Shown: positions 18,188 through 26,651, numbered from the stretch's first letter. The stretch: 64,000 nt of DNA from JBPEWY01 sp052032225 (GCA_052032225.1 JBPEWY010000005.1:1-64000); one strand, 5' to 3'. The notes: generated by a model not told the origin, from the sequence alone. Program-made: numbers and translations.

Positions 18188-19393
18188 TTATATTTTTTCT
18201 TTGTTTAATAATTGTTTTAAAATTAGTAAAGTAATAACACAAACAATCATTAAAAGTGTAACAAAGTACCAAGTGTTCTCGAACCCAAATTTATTTACAA
18301 ACTGCATTCCGGTGTTGTGCCCAAAAATATGTGCAATAGAGAAAGAAATACTGTAAAGTGCCATGTATTCTCCTTGGTTACCTCTTCGGGCTCTATCCAT
18401 AGCAAATGCATTAGAGAAAGGAAAAGCAATCATTTCTCCAACGGTCATTAATAACATGCCTATAACCAATACACCTTTCCATGAAGCAATATTTAACACT
18501 AAAAAGCTAAAGGCAGTTAATACAACTCCCAGAATTACAATCCCGATTTTAGACCATTTTGAGTATTCTAAAAATTTAACTAAGGGCATTTCTAATGCAA
18601 AAATTAAAAAGCCATTCATTCCTAAAAGTAAACCAATTTCCAGCTCGGTTAGTTTATGAACGTCTTTGTAGTAAATAGGCATGGTAGAGAAATATTGTAA
18701 AAAGGCTAATCCGAATAAAACCATGCTTATAAAAAACATCCAATAGGGAATATCTTTATAAACAGAGGCCGGGTTGGTGTTTTTTACTTCGTCTAAAATT
18801 CTAGTCTTTTTTGGGTGCAGTACGTTAAGCAGTACAAAAGCAGCAGCAATACAGGTTAATCCGTCTATCCAAAATAATCCGTTATAACCAATAGTGGTTA
18901 TGATTATACCGCCAATTGCAGGTCCGGCAGAGAAACCTAAGTTAATAGCCAATCGTATAAGGGTAACCGATCGGGTTTTATTTTCAGGTTTGCTATAAGC
19001 GCTAAGAGCAACAAAAAGTGCAGGCCTAAAGGAATCGGCTACAGACATTAAAACAAAAATACCGATACATAGTAAATAAAAAGTTGTTAAAAATTGTACC
19101 AGTACAAAAAGCAAACCGGTAGCAAATAAACTTACTGCCATTACTTTGTAATACCCAATTTTATCGGTCAGTTTTCCGCCTAACCACGAACCTACAACAG
19201 AACCCAACCCAAAACAAGACATAATCCAACCTACATCTGATAAAGTAAAATTCAAATCTTTAGTTAAATACAAAGACAAGAAAGGTATTACCATTGTACC
19301 TGCCCGGTTTATTAGTGTTATTAATGCTAACCACCAAACCTCAGTAGATAATCCGGAGAAAGAACTTAAATAACTTAGGTATAATTTTTTCAT
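18188..19393 (-). CDS. Major facilitator superfamily transporter
   Basis: A 401-residue inner-membrane protein with about twelve hydrophobic helices and the MFS loop 2-3 motif (GSWLGGKLTDKIGYYKVM, about residues 71-88). A related loop in the second half reads PFSNAFAMDRARRGNQGEY. The overall pattern resembles peptide or drug exporters of the MdtG/YfcJ kind. It is the first gene of the operon with the DJ-1-like lipoprotein, the M14 carboxypeptidase and the amidohydrolase, so uptake or export of peptides or amino acids is a reasonable guess. Two hairpin-forming stretches lie upstream (19423-19443 and 19471-19536). Confidence 0.85.
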   Translation of the reverse strand: MKKLYLSYLSSFSGLSTEVWWLALITLINRAGTMVIPFLSLYLTKDLNFTLSDVGWIMSCFGLGSVVGSWLGGKLTDKIGYYKVMAVSLFATGLLFVLVQFLTTFYLLCIGIFVLMSVADSFRPALFVALSAYSKPENKTRSVTLIRLAINLGFSAGPAIGGIIITTIGYNGLFWIDGLTCIAAAFVLLNVLHPKKTRILDEVKNTNPASVYKDIPYWMFFISMVLFGLAFLQYFSTMPIYYKDVHKLTELEIGLLLGMNGFLIFALEMPLVKFLEYSKWSKIGIVILGVVLTAFSFLVLNIASWKGVLVIGMLLMTVGEMIAFPFSNAFAMDRARRGNQGEYMALYSISFSIAHIFGHNTGMQFVNKFGFENTWYFVTLLMIVCVITLLILKQLLNKEKI

Positions 19394-19422
19394 ATTTTTG
19401 GTCTGGGTATTAAAACTAAATA

Positions 19423-19443
19423 AGCCCGGGTATTTTCCGGGCT
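19423..19443. repeat. GC-rich hairpin in the MFS leader region
   Basis: AGCCCGG pairs with CCGGGCT around a seven-base loop. It lies 30 bases in front of the MFS start codon on the minus strand. No T-run follows on either strand, so a leader or attenuator hairpin is more likely than a terminator. Confidence 0.45.
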
Positions 19444-19470
19444 GTGTTTAATACTATTTTCTTATGATAG

Positions 19471-19536
19471 AATAACTACAGCAGATACCTACACACAACA
19501 ACGCCTGATTGTTTTTGGGTATATAAAGTAGTTATT
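19471..19536. other. Nested stem-loop between divergent genes
   Basis: AATAACTAC (19471-19479) pairs with GTAGTTATT (19528-19536). Inside it, after symmetric five-base internal loops, ATACC (19485-19489) pairs with GGTAT (19518-19522) around a 28-base loop. Two coaxial helices with matched internal loops suggest a folded RNA or a two-site operator. It matches no riboswitch class I can name. Confidence 0.4.
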
Positions 19537-19572
19537 GTCATACTTATTTAATTTAAGCAAAGCTATACAAAA

Positions 19573-20244
19573 ATGTTTTTAACCATAATTAAATTTAAAA
19601 AAATAACAGTTGTGAGCATAATAATGTGCACATTGTTGTTTTCCTGTAAGTCTGATAAACAATACCATAAAACAGTTACTCATAAGGAAAAAGTAACAAG
19701 TAGCACTTTGCTTAAAGATATTTATGAGTTTCAAGATAAAACAAATGCTGAGTTTAAGAATGCTACAACATCTCCGTTGCTTGAAAAAGATAGAAAAGAC
19801 TTTGTTTCGTTGCCTTTTTTTGAGCCAGATACTTCCTACGTTGTTAAGGCTAAATTTATAAGCACTCCTAATGAGCTGCCTTTTTTTATGCCAACCACTA
19901 CCGGCAGAACTCCAGAATATAAAAAGTATGGCGAAGTACATTTTAAACTAAAAGGAGAAACGTTTAAACTAAATGTGTATCAAAATCAAGAGCTTTTGCT
20001 CTCAGAAGAATATAAGGATTATTTGTTTTTGCCCTTTACAGATAAAACTAACGGTAATGAAACGTATGCAGGTGGTAGGTATATAAATTTATCTATTCCT
20101 GTATCAGACTCTATAACATTAGATTTTAATAAGGCGTATAACCCATATTGCGTATATAATCCAAAATATTCGTGCCCAATTGTGCCTTCAGAAAATTATT
20201 TACCTATTGCTGTTAAAGCAGGAATGAAAGCCTGGAATAAGTAA
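19573..20244 (+). CDS. DUF1684 lipoprotein
   Basis: A 223-residue lipoprotein (LLFSC, Cys25). The mature part contains the DUF1684 signature: paired strands around FFMPTTTGRTPEYKKYG, the LFLPFTDKTNGNETYAGGRY stretch, and the family C-terminus NPYCVYNPKYSCPIVPSENYLP with three cysteines or near-cysteines. The function of DUF1684 is unknown, though it is common in Bacteroidota and actinobacteria. It is transcribed away from the MFS operon and converges on crcB, with which it is immediately adjacent end to end. The family call is firm. Confidence 0.88.
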   Translation: MFLTIIKFKKITVVSIIMCTLLFSCKSDKQYHKTVTHKEKVTSSTLLKDIYEFQDKTNAEFKNATTSPLLEKDRKDFVSLPFFEPDTSYVVKAKFISTPNELPFFMPTTTGRTPEYKKYGEVHFKLKGETFKLNVYQNQELLLSEEYKDYLFLPFTDKTNGNETYAGGRYINLSIPVSDSITLDFNKAYNPYCVYNPKYSCPIVPSENYLPIAVKAGMKAWNK

Positions 20245-20610
20245 TTATTTACTAATGTAAAAACCTAAAAAAGTAACAGCAATTCCTATAATTGTGCTGG
20301 TACATACGTATAGCAGCGCTGTAGTGAAGTCGCCATTTTTAAGCAGAAATGTGTTTTCGTAAGCAAAAGCAGAGAATGTTGTAAAACCACCACAAAGTCC
20401 TGTAGCTAAAAATAAAATGTGATTTTGTGATAGCCAATTGGTTTTAAGAGCATAGCCCATTACCAGTCCTATTAGAAAGCACCCAATAATATTTGCTGTA
20501 AATGTGCCATACGGAATTTTAAACGATGCAAGATTTAAATGCTTTCCCAACAGGTATCGTAAAACACTTCCAATACCGCCACCAATAAATACTAAAAGGG
20601 CCTGTTTCAT
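20245..20610 (-). CDS. crcB: Fluoride exporter CrcB/Fluc
   Basis: A 121-residue protein with four membrane helices and the Fluc signatures GGGIGSVLRYLLG (about residues 10-22), the GTFTANIIGCFLIG helix (about 36-49) and GLCGGFTTFSAFAYE (about 71-85). Fluc proteins form dual-topology dimers that let fluoride leave the cell. It lies four bases downstream of the GyrI-like gene and is probably co-transcribed with it. No fluoride riboswitch is visible in front of that gene. Stop codons of crcB and the convergent DUF1684 gene are directly adjacent. Confidence 0.95.
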   Translation of the reverse strand: MKQALLVFIGGGIGSVLRYLLGKHLNLASFKIPYGTFTANIIGCFLIGLVMGYALKTNWLSQNHILFLATGLCGGFTTFSAFAYENTFLLKNGDFTTALLYVCTSTIIGIAVTFLGFYISK

Positions 20611-20614
20611 TTTG

Positions 20615-21631
20615 TTATTTAATAGGAATGTAAATTTCTGTTACCCAATCTGCCGGATTTGGGTAATCTCCAGGATCGTTTGTATAAATTTCAAAAGGGT
20701 ATTCTTCTGCAGGCTCTAAATTGTTTTCAGATATGTAATCTCTTGCTGCTTCCCAAGCCTTACCAAGATGCGTATAATTACCTTTTAAAGTTGTTTTTAA
20801 AACTTTTAATTTAGGCATGTAACCACATAAAATATTACTGTCTCCGGTAACAATAATACGTTCTTTTACCGGTATGGCATTGCTCATAATTACATTTCCA
20901 TTTTCAGCATTCATTTCTAAATAAATAGTAAAAGGCATGCCGGTAGGGGTAATGTTATGTTTGTTTAAAAAGTTGCTAAGAGCACCATACTGCTCTGCCA
21001 TAGTATTGCTAATATTCGAGGCAGTTGCCGATGTTGTTTTATACAAGTAAAAACCGCCACCATATTCTGTAATTCCGTTAACAGAAATGCTAAATTTATT
21101 CATACTTGTTGTAACAACACTATCAAGTTTTTCAAGCCCTCTTTCATAATCATTTCCAATTATTTTGTCCATCCCGCCATTAAATAATACATAAGCTTTT
21201 TCAAAAAAGCTACTCGTGCCGGTTATACCCCAAGTAACATTTGTTTGATTATTTTCCAGACTCAATTTCCAGTAAATTGTAGATGGGGTTGTATCTTCTC
21301 CAAAATAAATATGTTGAGCTATAGAGTCTTGCGTACTGTAAATGGTTTTAATAGAGCCGTTACCTAATATATCTCCTTCCCAGCTATAACTAGCACCAAC
21401 ACCTTCTGTAGTTTCACCATACGTAAGTTTAGCATCAGGCTCTTTTTCTAGCCAGGGCGACCAAGAAGGCCATTTTTTCAAATCATTTATTTGGTTATAT
21501 AGTACTGCTTGTGGAGCATTTATTGTTTTTGTTCTCGATACATTAAAATCTGAGGGCTGAACAGCTATAATTATAGAACCTATAATTATTACAAGAAGTA
21601 TTAAAAACAGTAAGTATTTTAAGAATTTCAT
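20615..21631 (-). CDS. SRPBCC-domain plus GyrI-like effector-binding protein
   Basis: A 338-residue protein with one N-terminal membrane helix (about residues 4-24), then a START/polyketide-cyclase-like SRPBCC domain (about 30-165; LKKWPSWSPWLEKEPDAKLTYG is typical). A GyrI-like small-molecule-binding domain follows (about 185-335; note EYGGGFYLYKT and EEYPFEIYTNDP). This two-domain membrane-anchored type is common in Flavobacteriia. The binding domains suggest sensing or sequestering of a hydrophobic ligand, but there is no DNA-binding domain. It is the first gene of a two-gene unit with crcB. Confidence 0.78.
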   Translation of the reverse strand: MKFLKYLLFLILLVIIIGSIIIAVQPSDFNVSRTKTINAPQAVLYNQINDLKKWPSWSPWLEKEPDAKLTYGETTEGVGASYSWEGDILGNGSIKTIYSTQDSIAQHIYFGEDTTPSTIYWKLSLENNQTNVTWGITGTSSFFEKAYVLFNGGMDKIIGNDYERGLEKLDSVVTTSMNKFSISVNGITEYGGGFYLYKTTSATASNISNTMAEQYGALSNFLNKHNITPTGMPFTIYLEMNAENGNVIMSNAIPVKERIIVTGDSNILCGYMPKLKVLKTTLKGNYTHLGKAWEAARDYISENNLEPAEEYPFEIYTNDPGDYPNPADWVTEIYIPIK

Positions 21632-21810
21632 GCAGGTACGTGGTTTTTAAAAAGCTAGTCTAAGATACACAAAAAGCTACTTTTTTCAAGTGTAGTGTAC
21701 ATTAAAAAAAGAATAAAAACCAGAATTGGAAAACACAAAAGGAGGGGTGCAATTTTTAAAACTAAGTTAAAAATTGTAAATACAAGAGAATGGTTAGCTT
21801 AATAAAAGCA

Positions 21811-21984
21811 TTAAACAGCTTTCTTTAAATCGTTTAGTTTACGTTCAGAAAGTTCATTTTGTTTAACGCTAAGAATATACGTTTTCTCTTTTTTAGGAGA
21901 TGGCTTGGCAGCATTTACACTGAAAATAAGGAGAATCACATTTAATACTACCAGCACTAATAATACTGTTAAGAATGTCATCAT
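21811..21984 (-). CDS. Small membrane protein of 57 residues
   Basis: A short open frame with a strongly hydrophobic N-terminal helix (MMTFLTVLLVLVVLNVILLIF) followed by a charged cytoplasmic tail rich in Lys and Glu. A TAATTTTG promoter box lies on the same strand 26 bases upstream, which argues that it is a true gene. No cleavage site is obvious, so a single-pass anchor is likely. The function is unknown. It fills most of an otherwise empty 470-base gap; 21632-21810 holds nothing else I can support. Confidence 0.6.
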   Translation of the reverse strand: MMTFLTVLLVLVVLNVILLIFSVNAAKPSPKKEKTYILSVKQNELSERKLNDLKKAV

Positions 21985-22010
21985 TGCTTTTTAAAATTTT
22001 AACCACAGAA

Positions 22011-22018
22011 CAAAATTA
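22011..22018 (-). promoter_or_regulatory. Promoter -7 box for the 57-residue membrane protein
   Basis: Reads TAATTTTG on the minus strand and predicts a leader of about 20 nt. Confidence 0.5.
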
Positions 22019-22102
22019 GCTCTTTTTATTTTCTAAAAAAAAAATGTAAGAAAAAAATTAAAAATATTTTACTATTAAGCTAATTGTCAATTATATAACG
22101 TG

Positions 22103-22291
22103 TTAATTTTTAAGATAGTATTTAATAGCTAATAAAATTGCCATAAACACTACGAAACCTATTAAAACCCAAAAAGCACCTTTATAATGTTTAGTATGCA
22201 ATTTTTTGTCTTTTCTATAACTAGCAACAATTATTAAAGTAAAAGCGATGACAAAAAATATTGCAAATACTAACTGACCACTGGTAAACAT
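22103..22291 (-). CDS. Conserved small membrane protein
   Basis: 62 residues with two membrane helices (about 6-24 and 40-59) joined by a basic loop YRKDKKLHTKHYKG. I recognise this as a small protein often present in flavobacterial genomes but know no function for it. A near-consensus box (TATTTTCG on the minus strand, 22307-22314) lies upstream. It is divergent from the MazG-like gene. Confidence 0.68.
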   Translation of the reverse strand: MFTSGQLVFAIFFVIAFTLIIVASYRKDKKLHTKHYKGAFWVLIGFVVFMAILLAIKYYLKN

Positions 22292-22348
22292 ATTGTATAT
22301 TTTATGCGAAAATAATAACTATACCATCTATTATAAAATAAAACGCTT

Positions 22349-22735
22349 ATGAAAGATAAAATAGAGGCTGTGAAAAAGTTTCACGAAGCTTTTGGTTTAG
22401 GAGTAAAAACAAGTCCAGTTGCTAATTTAGGTGTTGCAAAAAATACACTCAGATACAATTTAATGAAAGAAGAAAACGAGGAGTATTTACAAGCTGCAAA
22501 TAACGGAGATTTAGCCGAAGTAGCCGATGCGTTGGGCGATATGCTTTATATACTTTGCGGAACTATTATTGAGCATGGCTTACAAGATAAAATAGAGGAG
22601 GTTTTTACAGAAATTCAACGAAGTAATATGAGTAAATTAGGAGAAGACGGTAAGCCAATTTACAGAGAAGATGGTAAAGTTTTAAAAGGGCCAAATTATT
22701 TTAAACCCGATATAGCCAAAATTTTACAAGAATAA
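22349..22735 (+). CDS. MazG-like nucleotide pyrophosphohydrolase (all-alpha NTP-PPase)
   Basis: A 128-residue enzyme of the HisE/MazG superfamily. The metal-binding helices show the expected acidic pattern: KEENEEY (about residues 44-50) and EVADALGDMLYI (about 59-70). These enzymes hydrolyse nucleoside triphosphates or phosphoribosyl-ATP to monophosphate and pyrophosphate. No his genes are nearby, so a house-cleaning role is likelier than histidine synthesis. It ends in a bidirectional terminator shared with ilvE. Confidence 0.85.
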   Translation: MKDKIEAVKKFHEAFGLGVKTSPVANLGVAKNTLRYNLMKEENEEYLQAANNGDLAEVADALGDMLYILCGTIIEHGLQDKIEEVFTEIQRSNMSKLGEDGKPIYREDGKVLKGPNYFKPDIAKILQE

Positions 22736-22762
22736 AAAAGGGAGCGTAACGCTCCCTTTTTT
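22734..22762. terminator. Bidirectional terminator between the MazG-like gene and ilvE
   Basis: GGGAGCG and CGCTCCC around a three-base loop, with six A's before and six T's after, serve both convergent genes. Confidence 0.92.
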
Positions 22763-23828
22763 ATATTTTATGCCTCCAGCCAAAGTTATCCGGAGCTTTG
22801 TTGTATTGTATATCTAACAATCGTTTTTTTAATCGTTTTGCATACGAATCTTCAACGTCAGACAAAGTAAAATCAAATTCTTTATAGCCAAAACCACTAA
22901 TAGGGCTAATTACTGCAGCTGTGCCACTACCAAACATTTCTTTAAGTGTATTGTTTTTTGCTGCTTCTACTAATTCATTCACAGAAATTCGTCTTACTTC
23001 AACAGTTATCCCTTCTTCTTTAGCAAGTTCAATTACACTTTTTCTGGTAACTCCATCTAAAATGGTGTCACTCACCGGGCTGGTTATTAAGGTGTCGTTT
23101 ATTCTAAAAAACACATTCATTGTGCCGGCTTCTTCAAGATACTCATGAGCAATAGAGTCTGTCCAAATAATTTGTTGATAGCCCATTTCTTGTGCTATCT
23201 TGGTTGGGTAAAACTGACCTCCATAATTTCCGGCAGCTTTAGCATAACCAAAACCACCTTTGGCAGCTCTGCTATACTTTTCGGCAATTCTAACTTTAAT
23301 AGTACCGGAGTAGTAAGATTGTGCCGGCGAACAAATAATCATAAACATATATTCTTGTGCCGGGGAAGCCTTAACACCTTCTTCTGTTGCTATAATAAAC
23401 GGTCTTATGTAAAGTGAATTTCCTATCCCTTTGGGCACCCAATCTTTATCTAAGCTTAACAATGTTTTTAAACCATCAAAAAAATACGATTCAGGAACTT
23501 CAGGTATTGCCAGTCTTTTAGCCGATTTATTTAGGCGTTTAAAGTTTTCTTCGGGTCTAAATAACCAAACATTATCATCATCGTCCTTATAAGCTTTAAG
23601 TCCTTCAAAAACAGCTTGCCCATAATGAAAAACACTTGTTCCGGGAGTAAAAGAAAGAGGCTGATACGGAACTACTTTAGGGGCATTCCATTGGCCATTC
23701 TTGTAGGTTGCCAAAAACATGTGATCTGTAAAAACTTTACCAAAAGTTAGGTTTTTAAAATCAACATTGGGAAGTTTGGATTGAGTTACTTTTTCAACGA
23801 AAATTGTATGTAGAGAATTATTTTTCAT
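22761..23828 (-). CDS. ilvE: Branched-chain amino acid aminotransferase
   Basis: A 355-residue fold-type IV PLP enzyme that moves the amino group between glutamate and leucine, isoleucine or valine. The PLP lysine is probably the one in GYAKAAGNYGG (about residue 198), followed by the family EYLEEAGTMNVFF stretch and GTAAVISPI phosphate loop. The length matches the longer eukaryotic-like IlvE group. With leucine dehydrogenase, HMG-CoA lyase and the mutase in this window it fits branched-chain metabolism. A minus-strand TAATTTTG box lies 19 nt upstream of its start. Confidence 0.95.
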   Translation of the reverse strand: MKNNSLHTIFVEKVTQSKLPNVDFKNLTFGKVFTDHMFLATYKNGQWNAPKVVPYQPLSFTPGTSVFHYGQAVFEGLKAYKDDDDNVWLFRPEENFKRLNKSAKRLAIPEVPESYFFDGLKTLLSLDKDWVPKGIGNSLYIRPFIIATEEGVKASPAQEYMFMIICSPAQSYYSGTIKVRIAEKYSRAAKGGFGYAKAAGNYGGQFYPTKIAQEMGYQQIIWTDSIAHEYLEEAGTMNVFFRINDTLITSPVSDTILDGVTRKSVIELAKEEGITVEVRRISVNELVEAAKNNTLKEMFGSGTAAVISPISGFGYKEFDFTLSDVEDSYAKRLKKRLLDIQYNKAPDNFGWRHKI

Positions 23829-23846
23829 TAGTAAGAAAATTTAGTG

Positions 23847-23854
23847 CAAAATTA
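23847..23854 (-). promoter_or_regulatory. Promoter -7 box for ilvE
   Basis: TAATTTTG on the minus strand, 18 nt before the start codon at 23828. Confidence 0.5.
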
Positions 23855-23945
23855 ACTAATTAATAGGGTATAATAAGTGTACTAATGCTTTTTATTTGTT
23901 TAATTTGTAAATTATAATAACTAAAAAGTTAAAATTAAACAAGAC

Positions 23946-24407
23946 ATGAAAAAACTATTGGTTTTATTTACTTTACTTACAATTATAGCATGTAGTGAAA
24001 GCAAAAAATACGATTCTTTTGGAGAAAAAATTACAGCAAAATCTGCTAAAGAAACTTCAGAAATATATAATGATTACAAAAGCTTAAACGAAGGAGATAC
24101 GCTCTCAACAAAATTTAAAGCAGTTGTAACAGATGTATGTAAATCTAAAGGATGTTGGATGAAGCTACAGCTTGAAGATAACCAAGAAGTAATGGTTAAA
24201 TTTAAAGACTATGGCTTTTTTGTTCCTAAAGATATAGAAGGTAAAGAGGTAATTGTAAATGGGAAGGCTTTTGTGAATAGCATGTCGGTTGATGAGCAAC
24301 GCCATTATGCAGAAGACGCCGGACAATCACCAGAAGAAATAGCTAAAATAACTACACCCAAAAAAACATACTCGTTTGAGGCAGACGGAGTGCTTATAGC
24401 GCAATAA
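23946..24407 (+). CDS. DUF4920 lipoprotein
   Basis: A 153-residue lipoprotein (TIIAC, Cys16). The mature part is an OB-like beta domain with the family motif VTDVCKSKGCWMKL (two cysteines four apart) and VKFKDYGFFVPKDIEGK. A final strand reads YSFEADGVLI. The paired cysteines and the KGCWM motif suggest a metal or redox site, but the function is not known. It is followed after one base by mnmD, so the two are probably co-transcribed. Confidence 0.8.
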   Translation: MKKLLVLFTLLTIIACSESKKYDSFGEKITAKSAKETSEIYNDYKSLNEGDTLSTKFKAVVTDVCKSKGCWMKLQLEDNQEVMVKFKDYGFFVPKDIEGKEVIVNGKAFVNSMSVDEQRHYAEDAGQSPEEIAKITTPKKTYSFEADGVLIAQ

Positions 24408-24408
24408 A

Positions 24409-25077
24409 GTGAAGCGAAGTATTATTACAACAGCAGACGGATCTAAAACCATAAAGATAGAAGACTGGAATGAGCACTATCATTCTAAACATGGTGCTAT
24501 AGCAGAAGCATATCATGTATTTATACACCATGGATTGCACTATTTTAAAGAAGCTAAAGAGCTTTCTATTTTAGAAATGGGTTTTGGCACCGGATTAAAT
24601 GCTTTTATTACTTTTTTAGAGTCTGTTAAAAATAATCTGCAAATAACATATACCGGCATAGAGGCGTACCCGGTTAGTACAGAAGAAGCTTCTTTGTTAG
24701 AGTATGCAAAAGCATTGCAGGCAGACAAATACAAACATGTTTTTGAGAAATTGCATCATGTTTCTTGGGAAACCCAACACCAAATCTCATCTAGTTTTTA
24801 TTTACAAAAACACAAACGTTTGTTTAGTGACGTTAGCTATAATCAAGAGTTTACTATAATTTATTTTGATGCTTTTGGTGCCAGAGTGCAACCGGAATTA
24901 TGGACAGAAGAGATTTTTAAAACTATGTACCAAGCATTAAAACCTAACGGTGTTTTAGTTACGTATTCTGCAAAAGGAAGTGTAAAAAGAGCTATGCAGG
25001 CTGTAGGATTCACCGTAGAAAAACTTCCCGGACCACCAGGCAAAAGAGAAATGTTAAGAGCAATAAAAAAAGTATGA
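24409..25077 (+). CDS. mnmD: tRNA 5-methylaminomethyl-2-thiouridine methyltransferase domain protein
   Basis: A 222-residue stand-alone version of the methyltransferase half of MnmC. It adds the final methyl group at the wobble uridine of certain tRNAs using S-adenosylmethionine. Seen are the family opening TADGSKTI, the SAM motif EMGFGTGLNAF (about residues 46-56), and the DAFGARVQPELWTEEIF active region (about 155-171). It starts at a GTG one base after the DUF4920 stop codon; no ATG fits. Its end overlaps the next gene by four bases (ATGA), so they are translationally coupled. Confidence 0.92.
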   Translation: MKRSIITTADGSKTIKIEDWNEHYHSKHGAIAEAYHVFIHHGLHYFKEAKELSILEMGFGTGLNAFITFLESVKNNLQITYTGIEAYPVSTEEASLLEYAKALQADKYKHVFEKLHHVSWETQHQISSSFYLQKHKRLFSDVSYNQEFTIIYFDAFGARVQPELWTEEIFKTMYQALKPNGVLVTYSAKGSVKRAMQAVGFTVEKLPGPPGKREMLRAIKKV

Positions 25078-25979
25078 CAATATTAATAACAGGAGCAACC
25101 GGCTTGGTAGGCAGTAAAATAGTAGCATTGTGTTTAGCTAATAATTATACTGTACATTACTTAACTACTCAAAAAAGCAAATTAAAAAACGAACCCAATT
25201 ATAAAGGTTTTTTCTGGAACCCGGAGCATAATGAAATAGATTTGGATTGCTTTAACAAAGTAGATGCGATTATAAATTTGGCAGGAGCTACTATTGCAAA
25301 ACGCTGGACCAAATCTTACAAGCAAAAAATAATAAACAGCAGGATACAATCTCTTAAAACCTTACACAAAGCCATACAAAGTTTACCTGAGCACAACATA
25401 AAAACGTTGGTATCTGCCTCTGCAATAGGTGTTTACCCAAGCTCTTTAACTGAATTTTATTCAGAAAATGATGAAGCAGATAACTCTTTTTTAGCCCAAG
25501 TAGTACAGCAATGGGAAAAGGCAGCTTATAGTTTTAAGCAATTTTCAATGTCGGTTTGTATGTTAAGAATAGGTTTGGTTTTAGATAAAAACCAAGGGGG
25601 ATTACCAGCCTTGGTTAAACCTGTTAAATATTATGTAGGAGCTCCACTTGGGAGCGGAAAACAGTGGCAATCTTGGATTCATATAAATGATATTGCCAGA
25701 CTTTTTTTGTTTGCCGTAACTAATAATTTAAACGGAGTTTACAATGCAGTGGCTGCAAATCCGGTTACACAAAAACAATTAGTAAAAACAGTTGCAAAAC
25801 AACTAAAAAAGCCACTTTGGCTGCCCAATATACCTTCGGTTTTTTTACGGTTATTATTAGGAGAGATGGCTTACGTAATCTTAGCAAGCCATAAAGTGTC
25901 AAACAAAAAAATAATAGAAGCTGGCTTTAATTTTAACTACAATACTGTAGACAAAGCTTTAGCTGATATTTTAGCTTAA
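25074..25979 (+). CDS. TIGR01777-family NAD(P)-dependent epimerase/dehydratase (SDR39U1-like)
   Basis: A 301-residue short-chain dehydrogenase with the dinucleotide-binding TGATGLVGSKI at residues 6-16. It has the INLAGATIAKRW motif typical of this group, SASAIGVYP with the active-site region (about 118-126), and a C-terminal DUF1731-like tail (about 250-300). The closest known relatives include E. coli YfcH; the substrate is unknown. It overlaps mnmD by four bases and ends before the grpE promoter. Confidence 0.9.
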   Translation: MTILITGATGLVGSKIVALCLANNYTVHYLTTQKSKLKNEPNYKGFFWNPEHNEIDLDCFNKVDAIINLAGATIAKRWTKSYKQKIINSRIQSLKTLHKAIQSLPEHNIKTLVSASAIGVYPSSLTEFYSENDEADNSFLAQVVQQWEKAAYSFKQFSMSVCMLRIGLVLDKNQGGLPALVKPVKYYVGAPLGSGKQWQSWIHINDIARLFLFAVTNNLNGVYNAVAANPVTQKQLVKTVAKQLKKPLWLPNIPSVFLRLLLGEMAYVILASHKVSNKKIIEAGFNFNYNTVDKALADILA

Positions 25980-26003
25980 AACATTGCTTTTTTTAGTGAC
26001 AAT

Positions 26004-26035
26004 TTGACATTTTTAAATAAATGGCAATACTTTTG
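26004..26035 (+). promoter_or_regulatory. Promoter of the grpE-dnaJ operon
   Basis: A TTG at 26004-26006 and TACTTTTG at 26028-26035 are 21 bases apart, an almost ideal -33/-7 pair. The predicted start near 26040 places the grpE ATG about 33 nt downstream. I see no CIRCE-type heat-shock repeat. Confidence 0.7.
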
Positions 26036-26072
26036 CCAACCTTAATTAAAGGTGTTAAATACGATTAAATCT

Positions 26073-26642
26073 ATGAGTAAAAAAAATAAACAAGAAAAAG
26101 ATACGGCAGTAAAAGAACAAGAAGTTAAGCAAGAGCAAATGAACAAGGAAAACGATGCAGCAAAAAATCAAGCTGAAGAAAAGCAAGAAAAAACTGCCGA
26201 AGAACAGTTAAAAGAAGAGTTAGCAAAAGAAAAAGATAAATTTATACGCCTTTTTGCCGAGTTTGAAAACTTTAAAAAGCGCACAACTAAAGAAAGAATA
26301 GAGTTATTTAAAACAGCTGGGCAAGAGGTGCTAAGTGCTATGTTGCCTGTTTTAGATGATTTTGATAGAGCTTTAGCAGAAATCTCTAAAACAAAAGAAA
26401 AAGAACTTTTAAAAGGAGTAGAGCTAATTAACAACAAGCTAAGAGAAACGCTAAAATCTAAAGGGTTAGAGCAAATGGAAGTTAATAAAGGCGATGTTTT
26501 TGATGCCGAAATCCATGAGGCCATTACACAAGTTCCCGCCCCTTCAGATGATATGAAAGGCAAAATAATAGATGTTGTTGAAAAAGGATACAAATTAGCC
26601 GATAAAATTATTCGTTATCCTAAAGTAGTTGTAGGACAGTAA
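26073..26642 (+). CDS. grpE: Nucleotide exchange factor GrpE
   Basis: Releases ADP from DnaK during chaperone cycling. The N-terminal 65 residues are highly charged and coiled-coil forming, followed by the conserved core KFIRLFAEFENFKKRTTKER and the C-terminal beta domain with GYKLADKIIRYPKVVVGQ. I use the ATG at 26073 (189 residues) rather than the in-frame GTG at 26052, since MSKKNKQ is a normal beginning. dnaJ follows after nine bases; dnaK is not in the window. Confidence 0.95.
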   Translation: MSKKNKQEKDTAVKEQEVKQEQMNKENDAAKNQAEEKQEKTAEEQLKEELAKEKDKFIRLFAEFENFKKRTTKERIELFKTAGQEVLSAMLPVLDDFDRALAEISKTKEKELLKGVELINNKLRETLKSKGLEQMEVNKGDVFDAEIHEAITQVPAPSDDMKGKIIDVVEKGYKLADKIIRYPKVVVGQ

Positions 26643-26651
26643 TATAAGTGT

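Noticed and set aside
20245..21810. Fluoride riboswitch for crcB
   Set aside because: crcB follows another gene after four bases, and no riboswitch-like stem and pseudoknot was found in front of either gene.
26168..26593. A 141-codon minus-strand frame inside grpE
   Set aside because: It is the reverse of lysine/glutamate-rich GrpE codons, giving a serine/phenylalanine-rich product with no recognisable domain.
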